Source: Streptomyces griseoviridis
Lineage (GTDB): Bacteria > Actinomycetota > Actinomycetes > Streptomycetales > Streptomycetaceae
Direction: 5' to 3'
DNA length: 64,000 nucleotides
NCBI GenBank assembly: GCA_014649155.1
Contig: BMSM01000007.1
Coordinates: 62,001-126,000, forward strand
In this document: positions 35,099 through 43,807 of the stretch, in pieces
How the letters are laid out: each line of letters starts with the position of its first letter
How positions within the stretch are numbered: position 1 is the stretch's first letter
Notes under the pieces: model-generated
The model's input: only the letters and a program-made list of their open reading frames with translations
The model's database searches: none
What the model was told of the DNA's origin: nothing
Translations under genes and position numbers: made by a program

Positions 35099-36529
35099 GT
35101 GAAAACCGATGTTATGGACGTGCTGATCGTGGGCGCCGGCCCCACCGGACTCGCCCTCGGTATCGACCTGGCCCGGCGCGGCGTCGACGCGCTGGTGGTG
35201 GAGAAGGCGGACGGGCTGTTCCCCGGCTCCCGCGGCAAGGGCCTCCAGCCCCGCACCCGGGAGGTCTTCGACGACCTCGGCGTCATCGACGCGATCCAGG
35301 CGGCGGGCGGCGAGTACCCGGTCGGGATGATCTGGCGGGACGGCGAGCGGCTCGGTGAGTACCACATGGCCGACCCGATGGAGGCGGACGAGTCCGCGCC
35401 GTACGCCTCGTCGTGGATGGTGCCGCAGTGGCGCACCCAGGAGATCCTGTACGCGCGGCTGACGGAGCTGGGCGGCCGGGTCGAGTTCGGCCGGGAGGTC
35501 ACCGGCATCGCCCAGGACGCGGACGGGGTCCGCGTCCGGTGCGCCGACGGAACCGAGCTGGGCGCCCGGTACGCGGTCGCCGCCGACGGCGGCCGCTCGG
35601 CCGTGCGCCGCGCGCTCGGCGTGGCGATGGCCGGCCGGACCGTCGATCCCAAGCCGATGCTGGTGGCGGACGTCCGGATCACCGGCCTGGACCGGGACAA
35701 CTGGCACTTCTTCGCGGCGGGCCAGGGGCCGGTCACCAAGGACAGTGTCGTGCTGGCCGCCTGCCCGCTCGCCGGGACCGAGGACTTCCAGGTCTACGCC
35801 GACTTCCCGGCGGGCACCGAGGTGGACCTCTCCCCCGACGGCGTCCGCAAGGCCGTCGCCGACCGCTCCCACCTCACCGCCGAGGACGTCACCGAGGTCC
35901 GCTGGGCCTCGGACTTCCGGCCCCGTGAGGCCCTCGCCGACCGCTTCCGGGACGGCCGGGTCTTCCTCGCCGGGGACGCCGCCCACGTCCACTCGCCGGC
36001 CGGCGGACAGGGCCTGAACACCAGTGTCCAGGACGCCTACAACCTGGGCTGGAAGCTGGGCGCGGTGCTGCGCGAGGGCGCGGACGCGTCCCTCCTGGAC
36101 ACCTACGAGGAGGAGCGCCGCCCGGTCGCCGCCGACATGCTCGGCCTGACCAGCGGGGTGCACCGGGGCGAGGTGCGGCGCGGGGAGGCGACCTCGCAAC
36201 TGGGGCTGAACTACCGGGAGTCGTCGCTCGCCCAGGAGACCCGTACGTCCCCCGACGGCCCGGTCCTGGCCGGTGACCGCGCGCCCGACGGGACGGTGGC
36301 GGGCGTGCGGCTCTTCGACGCCTTCCGGGGGCCGCACTGGACGCTCCTCGCGCTGGACGCCGAGTTGCCCGGGGCGCTGCCGGGGGCGGTACGGGTGGTG
36401 CGGGGGCCCGCCCACCGGACGTACGGGACCGGCCTGTTCCTGGTCCGGCCGGACGGTTACGTCGGCTGGAGCGGGGCTTCGGGGGCAGCCGTGCCGGTCG
36501 CGTACCTGGGTCGCGTGGGGCTGGGCTGA
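35099..36529 (+). CDS. FAD-dependent monooxygenase (aromatic hydroxylase type)
   Basis: A 476-residue class A flavoprotein monooxygenase. FAD motifs are VLIVGAGPTGLALGIDLARRG near residue 9, the middle GARYAVAADGGRSAVR, and GRVFLAGDAAHVHSPAGGQGLNTSVQDAYNL near residue 290. A thioredoxin-like tail follows. This architecture includes antibiotic-modifying enzymes such as Tet(X) and rifampicin monooxygenases as well as polyketide and phenol hydroxylases. The GTG start follows AAGGAG. Control by the divergent TetR protein is very likely. The substrate is unknown; resistance is only one possibility. Confidence 0.87.
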   Translation: MKTDVMDVLIVGAGPTGLALGIDLARRGVDALVVEKADGLFPGSRGKGLQPRTREVFDDLGVIDAIQAAGGEYPVGMIWRDGERLGEYHMADPMEADESAPYASSWMVPQWRTQEILYARLTELGGRVEFGREVTGIAQDADGVRVRCADGTELGARYAVAADGGRSAVRRALGVAMAGRTVDPKPMLVADVRITGLDRDNWHFFAAGQGPVTKDSVVLAACPLAGTEDFQVYADFPAGTEVDLSPDGVRKAVADRSHLTAEDVTEVRWASDFRPREALADRFRDGRVFLAGDAAHVHSPAGGQGLNTSVQDAYNLGWKLGAVLREGADASLLDTYEEERRPVAADMLGLTSGVHRGEVRRGEATSQLGLNYRESSLAQETRTSPDGPVLAGDRAPDGTVAGVRLFDAFRGPHWTLLALDAELPGALPGAVRVVRGPAHRTYGTGLFLVRPDGYVGWSGASGAAVPVAYLGRVGLG

Positions 36530-37032
36530 CGACGGGCCGCGGCGACGCCGGGCCGTGCGGACCGCTCGGTTCCCGAGGCCGGCCGGTGACTGGTCACGCC
36601 GGCGGCGACGGCGGTGTTCACGGCCGGTGCGCCGACCGCGGGCGCCGTCACGAAGCGGGCGGAGCCGGCCGCCACGGGCGCCCGCGGCGTACAGGGCGGC
36701 GTACAGCCCGACGCTCGCCAACACCGGCGGGAAGCGATCAGTTCGCGCGCCCCGAACGCCGGCACCACCAGCGCCAGGCAGGCCCCGGGCCACCGCCGCC
36801 GCACCGCCGGCGGCAGCCACAGCGCCGCGGTGAGCAGCACGCCGGGCAGGTCGTACGGCCGCTGCGGCAGGTCCCCGAACCGGGCGCCGATCGACGCCGT
36901 CACCGGCGTGAACACCACGGACGCGAGCCGTACGGTGCCCACCGCGTCCCGGGTCACGACGCCGAGCGCGCCCCAGCGGGCCGCGACGTCCCGCCCGCGC
37001 CTGACCAGTGCCGCCACGGTCGCTTCCGCCAT
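36457..37032 (-). pseudogene. Broken membrane-domain fragment of a sensor histidine kinase
   Basis: The N-terminus reads like the membrane part of an actinobacterial sensor kinase: YDLPGVLLTAALWLPPAVRRRWPGACLALVVPAFGARELI. Then the frame changes: the expected continuation VLASVGLYAALYAAGARGG is found in another frame from about base 36720. No dimerisation or ATPase domain follows, and no response-regulator gene is nearby. It is therefore a truncated, frameshifted remnant, partly overlapping the convergent monooxygenase end. Confidence 0.6.
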
Positions 37033-37070
37033 GGACGGGAGCCCAGTGCCGAGTTGACGTGTCGTGCCGG

Positions 37071-37721
37071 TCAGGCGCTGGCCAGCGACAGCTTCACCGC
37101 GAAGCCCAGGAACAGCGCACCGGCCGCCGATGTGGCCGTCGCCGACAGGCGCCTGCGGCGGCGGAAGGCGGCGGCGAGCCTGGTGCCGCCGAATATCAGG
37201 GCGCTCAGGTACAGGAAGCTGAACAGCTGGGCGAAGGCACCGAGGACGACGAACGAGAGGGCGGGGTAGGCATACCCCGGGTCGACGAACTGCACGAAGA
37301 AGGCGATGAAGAACAGGATCGCCTTCGGATTGATCAGGCTGACGACCAGGGCCCGGCGGAACGGCCGCTCGTCACCGGCGGGCGCGTCCGGCGCCTGCGC
37401 CGCGGTCCGCTCGCGCCGCGTCCGCCACATCGCCCAGGCCGCCCGCAGCATCCCGACGGCGAGCCAGGTCAGATACCCGGCACCGGCGTACTTCACTACC
37501 GCGAACAGTACGGCGTTGCCCTGGAGCAGGGAGGCGACCCCGGCGGCGGAGAGGGTCATCAGCACGGCGTCCCCGCACCAGACCCCGGTGGCGGCCCGGT
37601 ACCCGGCGCGCACCCCGCGGCGGGCGGCGACGGAGAGTACGTAGAGGGAGTTGGGCCCGGGGAGCAGGATGATGAGGACGAGGCCCGCCAGGTAGGCGGG
37701 CAGATCGATGACGCCGAACAT
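37071..37721 (-). CDS. LysE/RhtB family amino acid exporter (LeuE-like)
   Basis: A 216-residue membrane protein with six predicted helices. The family motif LVLIILLPGPNSLYVLSVAARRGVRAGYRAATGVWCGDAVLM is at residues 14-55, and FRRALVVSLINPKAILFFIAFFVQFV near residue 120 is also diagnostic. It probably exports leucine or similar amino acids. ATG is the natural start. It stands alone between two broken genes, with no linked regulator. Confidence 0.87.
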   Translation of the reverse strand: MFGVIDLPAYLAGLVLIILLPGPNSLYVLSVAARRGVRAGYRAATGVWCGDAVLMTLSAAGVASLLQGNAVLFAVVKYAGAGYLTWLAVGMLRAAWAMWRTRRERTAAQAPDAPAGDERPFRRALVVSLINPKAILFFIAFFVQFVDPGYAYPALSFVVLGAFAQLFSFLYLSALIFGGTRLAAAFRRRRRLSATATSAAGALFLGFAVKLSLASA

Positions 37722-37764
37722 GGGAGGAGTGTCGCACGGGGGTACGACAACGCGCGGCGCCGTT

Positions 37765-38341
37765 TCAGCCGTCGAGAAGGGTGTCCACGGACAACTCGGC
37801 GCGGGCGCCGACCGGCTCCGGCGGGGTCACGTCCTGGCCACGCTGGAAGCGCTGGGGGCGGGGACACTTCCCGTCGGCCGGTGCCGTGCGGAGCAGCACC
37901 TCGTCGTGCTCGCGGTCCGCGATCAGGTAGGCCGGGATACCGGCCTGGGCGTAGCACTCGACCTTGGTGTCGAGGTCGTCGGCCCAGTTCGACGAGGTGA
38001 TCTCGACGGCCATGCGGAAGGCGTGCGGGGCGTAGCAGTGCTCGGTGACGTGGGCGTCGCGGAAATCCTCGTCCACGGTGGACAGGTCGGGAAGGGCGAA
38101 GTCCGACGCCGACGCGAGCAGCCACAGGTCCGCGCCGTGCATCCGTTCGACCTCGCTTCCCGCGATACCCCCGCGCGATCCAGCGCCCGGCAGAGCCTGG
38201 TCAGCGACAGCCCGTGCGAGCCGTCCGGCGGCGGCGTCACAGTGAGTCCCCCGTGGAGAATCCCCACGCGGTGCCAGGCAGTGCGCGGGCGAGCCGGCCG
38301 GCGGCCTCGCCCCGGGCCATCTGCTGCTGCAGTACGGCCAT
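37765..38341 (-). pseudogene. Uma2 family gene broken by two frameshifts
   Basis: The start is intact, with an excellent AAGGAGG site before MAVLQQQMARGEAAGRLA. The frame changes near 38230, where the reading continues as LTVTPPPDGSHGLSLTRLCRALDRAG, and again near the GGGGG run at about 38175. From there the rest is a clean Uma2 core (ASDFALPDLSTVDEDF, AVEITSSNWADDLDTKVECYA, PAYLIADRE). The good codon quality on all pieces suggests recent breakage or a sequencing artefact in G runs. Confidence 0.7.
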
Positions 38342-38455
38342 GGTGTCCTCCTTGTCGGGGCTCACTCCGCACCGAGCGTAGCCGGGGCACGGCGACTCCC
38401 GTCCCCGTTCGCCCGCCCGGGTATCGGAACCGCTCCGGGCGGGGAGACATCCGGG

Positions 38456-39352
38456 GTGACGTCGATGCGTAGGGCGCGTACGGGGACGGGGTTCGCCGCG
38501 CTGCTGGCGCTGGCCGTCGGGGGTGTCGGCGGCTGCACGGTGCAGCCGGTCGACGGCGACGGGAAGGGCCGCTCGCCGGTGCACATCGGGCTGCCGGGCA
38601 GCGGCGGCCCGGCGACCACGGCACCCGCCGCTCCCGTGACCCCCACGGCTCCCAGAGCCCCCGCAGCTCCCACGGCCCCCGCGCGGCGGAGCAGCGACCC
38701 GCCGCTCCCGGTGGTGCCCGCCCCCGTGCTCTGGGGACCCGGCGCCACCGGCCGGGACGTCCGCGAGGTCCAGGCCCGGCTGCGCCAGATTGCCTGGCTG
38801 TACGACGGGCCGACCGGCACCTACGACGACCTGACGGAGAAGGCGGTCCGCGGCTTCCAGCGCAAGCGCGGGCTGCCCGTCACCGGCCGGACCGACACCG
38901 TCACCTGGGAGCGGCTGCGCGCCATGACCCGGGAACCGGGCCACTGGGAGCTGTACCTGATGGGCGGCCAGCCCGCCGCCGCGCCCGATCCGCGCTGCCT
39001 GACCGGCCGGGTGCTGTGCGTCAGCAAGGAGAGCCGGACGCTGCGCTGGATGATCGACGGCCGGACCGTGTCGACGCTGTCGGTCCGCTTCGGCTCGCGC
39101 GGCACCCCGACCCGGGAGGGCGTCTTCGAGGTCTACTGGAAGTCCCGGAACCACTGGTCCACGCTGTACGACTCGTCCATGCCGTACGCCATGTTCTTCA
39201 GCGGCGGTCAGGCCGTCCACTACTCGGCGGACTTCGCGGCCCGCGGGTACGCCGGCGCCTCGCACGGATGTGTCAACGTCCGGGACGAGGCCGGGATCAA
39301 GGACCTGTACGCGCAGGTCCGCACCGGCGACAAGGTCGTCGTGTACCGGTGA
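38456..39352 (+). CDS. L,D-transpeptidase lipoprotein with peptidoglycan-binding domain
   Basis: A 298-residue exported protein. A signal peptide ends in lipobox VGGC near residue 27, followed by an alanine/proline/threonine linker. A PG_binding_1 domain lies at 92-145 (GRDVREVQARLRQIAWLYDG, GFQRKRGLPVTGRTD). A YkuD domain lies at about 170-298 with the catalytic motif HYSADFAARGYAGASHGCVNVR. It forms 3-3 peptidoglycan cross-links at the cell surface. The GTG was chosen for a GGGAG site; an ATG nine bases later is an alternative. Confidence 0.9.
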   Translation: MTSMRRARTGTGFAALLALAVGGVGGCTVQPVDGDGKGRSPVHIGLPGSGGPATTAPAAPVTPTAPRAPAAPTAPARRSSDPPLPVVPAPVLWGPGATGRDVREVQARLRQIAWLYDGPTGTYDDLTEKAVRGFQRKRGLPVTGRTDTVTWERLRAMTREPGHWELYLMGGQPAAAPDPRCLTGRVLCVSKESRTLRWMIDGRTVSTLSVRFGSRGTPTREGVFEVYWKSRNHWSTLYDSSMPYAMFFSGGQAVHYSADFAARGYAGASHGCVNVRDEAGIKDLYAQVRTGDKVVVYR

Positions 39353-39508
39353 GGCGGCGCGGGACGCGAAGGGGGCGCGGACGGGACCGGGGGAACGTGT
39401 CCCGCCCGCGCCAGGTGCACGAGCCGTAGGTACGGGGGGAACCCCGGCTCCGTGCGAAGCCGATGACCAGTCGGCTCAATACCTACTGCGCCGGGGCGTC
39501 CGAAAGTG

Positions 39509-40780
39509 TCACACCCGCGTCGCGGGGTCCGCCCCGACCGGCGCGGAATCCGGGCCGGAGGCCCGTCCGGGGCTGGCTGGGGAGCCCGTCACCGCGGGCG
39601 AGCCGTGCGCGGAGGGGCCCGCTCCGGCCCGCCCGTCGTTGCCCCGACCCCGGTCTCCGCCTCGATCCCGGTCCCGGCCTCGATCCCGGTGGTCCCCGCG
39701 ATCCCCCCGGCCCTCGTGGCTCCCGTGACCGTCGCGGTCTCCGTGGTCGCCGCCGGCGCCGCCGTCGCCCCGGCCCCCGGTTCCGCCGTCGTCCCTCAGG
39801 AGGTTCGCGTTGCGGTTCGGCCCGGCACCGCCCTTCGCCGTGCCGTCCCGGCCCTCGTCGTCGTCCTCGCCGGCGCCGCGGCCCTTGCCCGCGTCGTGAC
39901 CGTCCGTGCCCTTGCCGCCCTTGCCGGCCCCGCCGCTCTTCCCGCCGTCGTTCCCGTCCCGCCCGTCCCGCCCGTTCCGCTGGACGTCGTCGTCGAGGAC
40001 GCCCGCGCAGTACGCCCGGACCCGCGAGGAGCCCCCGGCCGCCCGGGACAGGGCCCGCCTGCGGGTGCCGTCGAGTTGCTTGCCGGTGGTCAGGTCACGG
40101 CAGGACGCGGTGAGCGCGCGCCACCCGCCGCCGGCCGCGCCGTCCCCCGGGTCACCGGCGCCGGAGCCGGTGTCCTGGTCCGGCTCCGCGCCGGGGCCGG
40201 TGGACGCCGGGGTGTCGCCCCCGCCGGCCGGGGCGGTGGCGGAACGGTCGGCGCCGCCGCCCTGCGGGACGTCACGCGGTGAGGGCGATACCGCCGGGCG
40301 GTCCGGGGTGGCCGCGACGGAGGCGGTGGGCTCCGGGTCGCCGGCGCCGAACGGGGCGAGGGCCCCGCTCCCGGCCGCCACCGCGACCCCGCCGACCATG
40401 CCGGCGGCCAGCACGGCGGCCAGGCCCAGGCGCAGCGGGCGCGGCCGGCGGACGCGCCGGGCAGCGTTGTCCCGGCCACCGATCCGTATCAGCGGGGTGC
40501 CGGCGGCGGCGCCCGTGGTGTGCGGGCCGGTGTCCCGGTGCCGGGCCGGGTCCGTCCCCGGCGTCCGCTCCGCGCGGGCGGCGCGGAACGCGGCCAGCGC
40601 CGCCGCCTCGCCGGGGAGTTCCCCGCCGGGTCGCGGGTCCGGGCCGGCGAGCGTGCCGAGGGCGTCGGTGAGCCGTTCGGCCCGAGCGCGGGCCACCGGA
40701 TCGACCGTGTCCAGTGGCTCTCCGCGCAGCATCCGCTCCGCCGTTTCGCGGTCCAGCCACCCGCCCTGCTTGTCGGCCAT
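39509..40780 (-). CDS. Single-pass membrane protein linked to an ECF sigma factor, disordered tail
   Basis: A 423-residue protein. About 110 cytosolic residues start with MADKQGGWLDRETAERMLRGEP. One membrane segment follows (LGLAAVLAAGMVGGVAVAAG), then a proline/serine/threonine linker and a short conserved-looking stretch WRALTASCRDLTTGKQLDG with cysteines (also RAYCAGVL). The last 160 residues are extremely rich in Gly, Asp, Arg and Lys. The start overlaps the sigma stop by one base. Position and topology suggest an anti-sigma or signalling partner, but no anti-sigma domain is recognised. Confidence 0.72.
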   Translation of the reverse strand: MADKQGGWLDRETAERMLRGEPLDTVDPVARARAERLTDALGTLAGPDPRPGGELPGEAAALAAFRAARAERTPGTDPARHRDTGPHTTGAAAGTPLIRIGGRDNAARRVRRPRPLRLGLAAVLAAGMVGGVAVAAGSGALAPFGAGDPEPTASVAATPDRPAVSPSPRDVPQGGGADRSATAPAGGGDTPASTGPGAEPDQDTGSGAGDPGDGAAGGGWRALTASCRDLTTGKQLDGTRRRALSRAAGGSSRVRAYCAGVLDDDVQRNGRDGRDGNDGGKSGGAGKGGKGTDGHDAGKGRGAGEDDDEGRDGTAKGGAGPNRNANLLRDDGGTGGRGDGGAGGDHGDRDGHGSHEGRGDRGDHRDRGRDRDRGGDRGRGNDGRAGAGPSAHGSPAVTGSPASPGRASGPDSAPVGADPATRV

Positions 40781-41442
40781 CACATGTCCCTCTGCGTCCG
40801 CGCGCCGCTTTGCGTCACAGTCGCGGACGTCACCGCACGGCCGTGCGGTTCTCGCGGGACGGGCAGCGCGCGCGGGCCGGCGGCGGAGTCCGGGTCGTCG
40901 CCGAGGAGTTCGGCCAGCCGCTTCAGGCCGCGGTGCGCGGCGGTACGGACCGCCCCCGGCCGCTTGCCGAGCGTCTCGGCGGCCGTCTTGGCGTCCAGGC
41001 CCACCACCACCCGCAGGACGACCGCCTCGGCCTGCTCCTGCGGCAGGCCGGCGATCAGGGCGAGGGTGGTGTCGGTGGTGAGCGCCTCGATGGCCTCGCC
41101 CGCGGTGTCGGAGGAGGCGGGCCGGCCGGCCAGTTCCGTCTCGTCACCGCCGATCAGGGGGCGGCGCCCGCGCATCCGGATGTGGTCGAGGGCGCGGTTG
41201 CGGGCGATCCGGGCGGCCCAGCCGCGGAACCGGTCGGCGTCGCCCTCGAACCGGTGCAGGTCCCGGGCGATCTGCAGCCACGCCTCGGAGGCCACGTCCT
41301 CGGCGTCGGGGTCGCCGACGAGGGTGCGGACGTAGCCGAGCAGCCGCGGGTGCACGGCACGGTAGACGGTCCGGAACGCGGTCTCGTCCCCGTCCTGTGC
41401 CGCCGTCACGGCGGCGGTCAGCTCCGCGTCGTCCCCCAGCAC
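40780..41442 (-). CDS. ECF sigma factor
   Basis: A 220-residue sigma-70 family protein. Region 2 is FRTVYRAVHPRLLGYVRTLVGDPDAEDVASEAWLQIARDL with FRGWAARIARNRALDHIRMR. Region 4 is IAGLPQEQAEAVVLRVVVGLDAKTAAETLGKRPGAVRTAAHRGLKRL. The GTG at LGDDAELTAAV follows GAGAGG at a good distance; reading further upstream has no family character. It is coupled (TGATG) to the membrane protein downstream, a typical sigma/regulator pair. The signal is unknown. Confidence 0.86.
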   Translation of the reverse strand: MLGDDAELTAAVTAAQDGDETAFRTVYRAVHPRLLGYVRTLVGDPDAEDVASEAWLQIARDLHRFEGDADRFRGWAARIARNRALDHIRMRGRRPLIGGDETELAGRPASSDTAGEAIEALTTDTTLALIAGLPQEQAEAVVLRVVVGLDAKTAAETLGKRPGAVRTAAHRGLKRLAELLGDDPDSAAGPRALPVPREPHGRAVTSATVTQSGARTQRDM

Positions 41443-41809
41443 CGCGCGCGCCTCTCTTTGCGCCTGACTCTCCGTGGGTGGTTGCGGTGGTCTACCGCAG
41501 CTCGGGACGGGGGCACGGCCCTCCGCACTCCGGCGCGAAAGGCACGTTACGTCGTGAAACCGGTCCCGTCCATGGTCGGAGGACCCGGCCGTACAAGACG
41601 CAACTAACCCGTGACGCACCGGCCATGCCGTTCCGCGCCGCACGGCGGTGTGACATGAATCGCCGGCCCGGCGCAGTAGAAGGTACGGGTCGCCGCGCGG
41701 CCCGTACCGCGCGACGGCCGGGGCCTCTCCTGTGGGGGGTGGCGGCCCCGGTCGTCTCCGCGGTTCCTCCCCCCGTGACCTGCGGTGATGCGGGGCGTTC
41801 CCCATCGCC

Positions 41810-41830
41810 GTGACCAACAGCGTGACCAAC
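41810..41830. repeat. Tandem GTGACCAAC pair, probable left island end
   Basis: GTGACCAAC at 41810-41818 and 41822-41830, a 12-base period. The same nonamer pair, with an 11-base period, recurs at 49837-49856 in the same orientation. Tandem 9-10-base repeats near the ends of integrated elements are characteristic of tyrosine-integrase arm-binding sites. Confidence 0.5.
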
Positions 41831-42009
41831 GCTCCCGGCACTTCACGCGATGCCCTCCGAGCCGGCGCATCCAGATCATCGGTGCCCTCGCTGTGCCTTT
41901 GGTCGTGGATGCGGAACCGGTCGGGCGAACACAATCTCTCTCTGACGGTTCCCGTCGCGCGCCGACCTGTCCGGCATCCCGTGGCCCCCGGAGTGATCCC
42001 GTCCTTGCG

Positions 42010-42185
42010 CAGCCTGTGTCGAGCGCGCCGACACCGCCGCGCTCACCACCGCTCTGCTGGCCGCCGTTGTCCCGCGCGAGAACAAGACCCTGGTCCACCC
42101 GGAGGGAGCCGAGCCGGTCCTTCCGCACCCGCTGGCGCTCCCCCTGCGCTTTGAGCGGCTCTTCGCAGTCGAGGGGGTGGCGCCG
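42010..42185 (+). pseudogene. Coding-like fragment of unknown origin
   Basis: One plus-strand frame reads ADTAALTTALLAAVVPREN, then TLVHPEGAEPVLPHPLALPLRFERLFAVEG with strong GC-rich third positions and protein-like composition. It has no start codon or upstream continuation and runs into the HxlR gene antisense. I do not recognise the family. It is probably the tail of a gene cut when the island formed. Confidence 0.35.
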
Positions 42186-42221
42186 GGAACATGGAGCTGT
42201 CGGACGGCTGGATGTGAGTCG

Positions 42222-42668
42222 TCAGGAGGTGCGAGAGTCGTAGTTCTCGCGGTTCGCGAGGACCTCGGCCATGTGTGTCTGCGCCCAGTGTCTGAGCCCG
42301 CGCGTCATGTGATGAAGCGAGAGGCCGAGGTCGGTCAGCTCGTAGGAGACGGTGACAGGGACGGTTGGCGTCACGGTACGGGTGAGCAGCCCGTCGTGCT
42401 CCAGCGACCGTAGCGTCTGGGTCAGCATCTTCTGGCTGACCCCGGCCAGCAGACGAGAGATCTCGGAGTAACGCATCGCCTTCGGAGCGTCGGCGTGTGC
42501 CGCACCGGGCCGGCCGGGATTGTTGTCGCCGCCCAGCGCGCACAGGATCAGGACGACCCACTTGTCCGAGATTCGGTCGAGCAGTTGCCGGCTGGGGCAC
42601 CCTGCCAGGAACGCGTTGTACTCCGCCTTGGCCTGAGCCCTCTTCTGGGCCGCCTTCGTCGTCGTCAC
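42222..42668 (-). CDS. HxlR-family winged-helix regulator (1)
   Basis: A 148-residue regulator. HxlR signs are the early cysteine in AFLAGCPSRQLLDRISDKWVVLILCALGG, then MRYSEISRLLAGVSQKMLTQTLRSLEHDGLLTRTV and VSYELTDLGLSL. There is an insertion (DNNPGRPGAAHADAP) in the wing region. Many HxlR proteins sense aldehydes or redox change through the N-terminal cysteine. The GTG was set by GAGAGG eight bases upstream. It is divergent from an aldo/keto reductase that it probably controls. Confidence 0.85.
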   Translation of the reverse strand: MTTTKAAQKRAQAKAEYNAFLAGCPSRQLLDRISDKWVVLILCALGGDNNPGRPGAAHADAPKAMRYSEISRLLAGVSQKMLTQTLRSLEHDGLLTRTVTPTVPVTVSYELTDLGLSLHHMTRGLRHWAQTHMAEVLANRENYDSRTS

Positions 42669-42699
42669 TGATCGCACCTCTCACCGATGGGTGGGTTAC

Positions 42700-42732
42700 G
42701 CACTCCAGAGTGCCTACTTCCCGGCAGGAAGT
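42700..42732. promoter_or_regulatory. Two palindromes between HxlR and the aldo/keto reductase
   Basis: GCACTC-CA-GAGTGC at 42700-42713 and ACTTCC-CGGCA-GGAAGT at 42716-42732. They are adjacent, near the HxlR start, and are likely binding sites for the regulator. Confidence 0.5.
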
Positions 42733-42802
42733 TTCTCTCCAATGCTGATGCAGGGAGGCAGCAGGCGCCACCCCCCGAGTTCGCACGACGAAAGGCAACA
42801 GG

Positions 42803-43675
42803 ATGAGCACACCCTCCTTCTCTCTTCCCGGCGGCACCTGGACCCTGGGTGACCTGACCGTCACGCGGTTCGGCTACGGCGCCATGCAACTGGCCGGCCC
42901 GTGGGTCATGGGGCCGCCCACCGACCGCGAGGGTGCCCTGGCCGTTCTGCGTGAAGCGGTCGACCTCGGTATCACCCACATCGACACCAGCGACGCCTAC
43001 GGGCCGCGGGTCACCAACGAGTTGATCCGCGAGGCACTGCACCCCTATCCCGAGTCGCTGCACATCGTGTCCAAGGTGGGCGCGACCCGCGACGAACAGG
43101 GTGGCTGGCCCACGGCCCGGCGACCCGAAGATCTGCGCCGCCAGGTCCACGACAACCTCAGGTCCCTCCGGCTCGACGTGCTCGACCTGGTCAACCTACG
43201 GCTCGGCAACGCCGAAGGTCCCCAGCCCGGCTCGCTCGCCGACGCGTTCGCCACGCTCGTGGAACTCCAGCAGCAGGGCCTGATCCGCCACCTCGGGGTC
43301 AGCAACGCCACCGAGGAGCAGGTCACCGAGGCGCAGAGCATCGCGCCGATCGTGTGCGTGCAGAACATGTACAACCTCGCCCACCGCCACGACGACAAGC
43401 TCATCGACCGGCTCGCCACCGAAGGCATCGCGTACGTGCCCTTCTTCCCCCTCGGGGGTTTCACCCCGCTCCAGTCCGCGGCTCTCTCGGCGGTCGCCGC
43501 TCGCCGGAAGGCGACACGGATGTCCGTCGCGCTTGCCTGGCTGCTGCGGCGATCACCGAACATCCTGCTCATCCCCGGCACGTCATCGACAGCGCACCTG
43601 CGCGAGAACATCGCCGGCGCGGGACTCTCCCTGTCGCACGAGGACTTGACCGAGCTGGATGGCATCGGCCGCTGA
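42803..43675 (+). CDS. Aldo/keto reductase
   Basis: A 290-residue NADPH-dependent TIM-barrel reductase. Motifs are RFGYGAMQLAG, the catalytic Asp and Tyr in HIDTSDAYGPRVTNELIREAL near residue 57, the catalytic Lys in IVSKVGATRD, and ALAWLLRRSPNILLIPGTSS near the end. The fourth classical residue, a histidine, sits where LVNLRLGN is found here; loss of histidine at this place occurs in some subfamilies. It is divergent from the HxlR gene, suggesting induction by a reactive carbonyl. Confidence 0.9.
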   Translation: MSTPSFSLPGGTWTLGDLTVTRFGYGAMQLAGPWVMGPPTDREGALAVLREAVDLGITHIDTSDAYGPRVTNELIREALHPYPESLHIVSKVGATRDEQGGWPTARRPEDLRRQVHDNLRSLRLDVLDLVNLRLGNAEGPQPGSLADAFATLVELQQQGLIRHLGVSNATEEQVTEAQSIAPIVCVQNMYNLAHRHDDKLIDRLATEGIAYVPFFPLGGFTPLQSAALSAVAARRKATRMSVALAWLLRRSPNILLIPGTSSTAHLRENIAGAGLSLSHEDLTELDGIGR

Positions 43676-43733
43676 ACGCCCCGTAGCCGAACGGTCCACA
43701 AACCAGACCGAAGCCACCGTTCATGCTCCGGTC

Positions 43734-43775
43734 CCGGTCGCCCTCGCCCGGCCGGGACCGGAGCAGGACGACTCG
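43734..43775 (+). terminator. Terminator of the aldo/keto reductase gene
   Basis: A perfect 14-base-pair stem, TGCTCCGGTCCCGG with CCGGGACCGGAGCA, across a 14-base loop, 58 bases past the stop codon. Confidence 0.75.
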
Positions 43776-43807
43776 CCCTCACCTGGTTGACTTCGGATCA
43801 TCGACCG

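Larger units (their letters stand above)
41443..42221. other. Gap with island edge and degraded sequence
   Basis: No complete gene is seen. The first half should hold the sigma factor promoter. At 41810 a tandem GTGACCAAC pair marks the probable left edge of the mobile island. Beyond it, base use stays coding-like in short pieces, one of which is listed separately. Confidence 0.45.

Noticed and set aside
39426..39486. GTAGGTA and TACCTAC as an inverted repeat between two convergent genes
   Set aside because: Seven-base arms 47 bases apart are too weak to call a terminator or operator.
41443..41640. A longer sigma factor reading frame reaching upstream to about 41934
   Set aside because: The extra residues have no sigma-factor character, and a good ribosome site fits the GTG at 41442.
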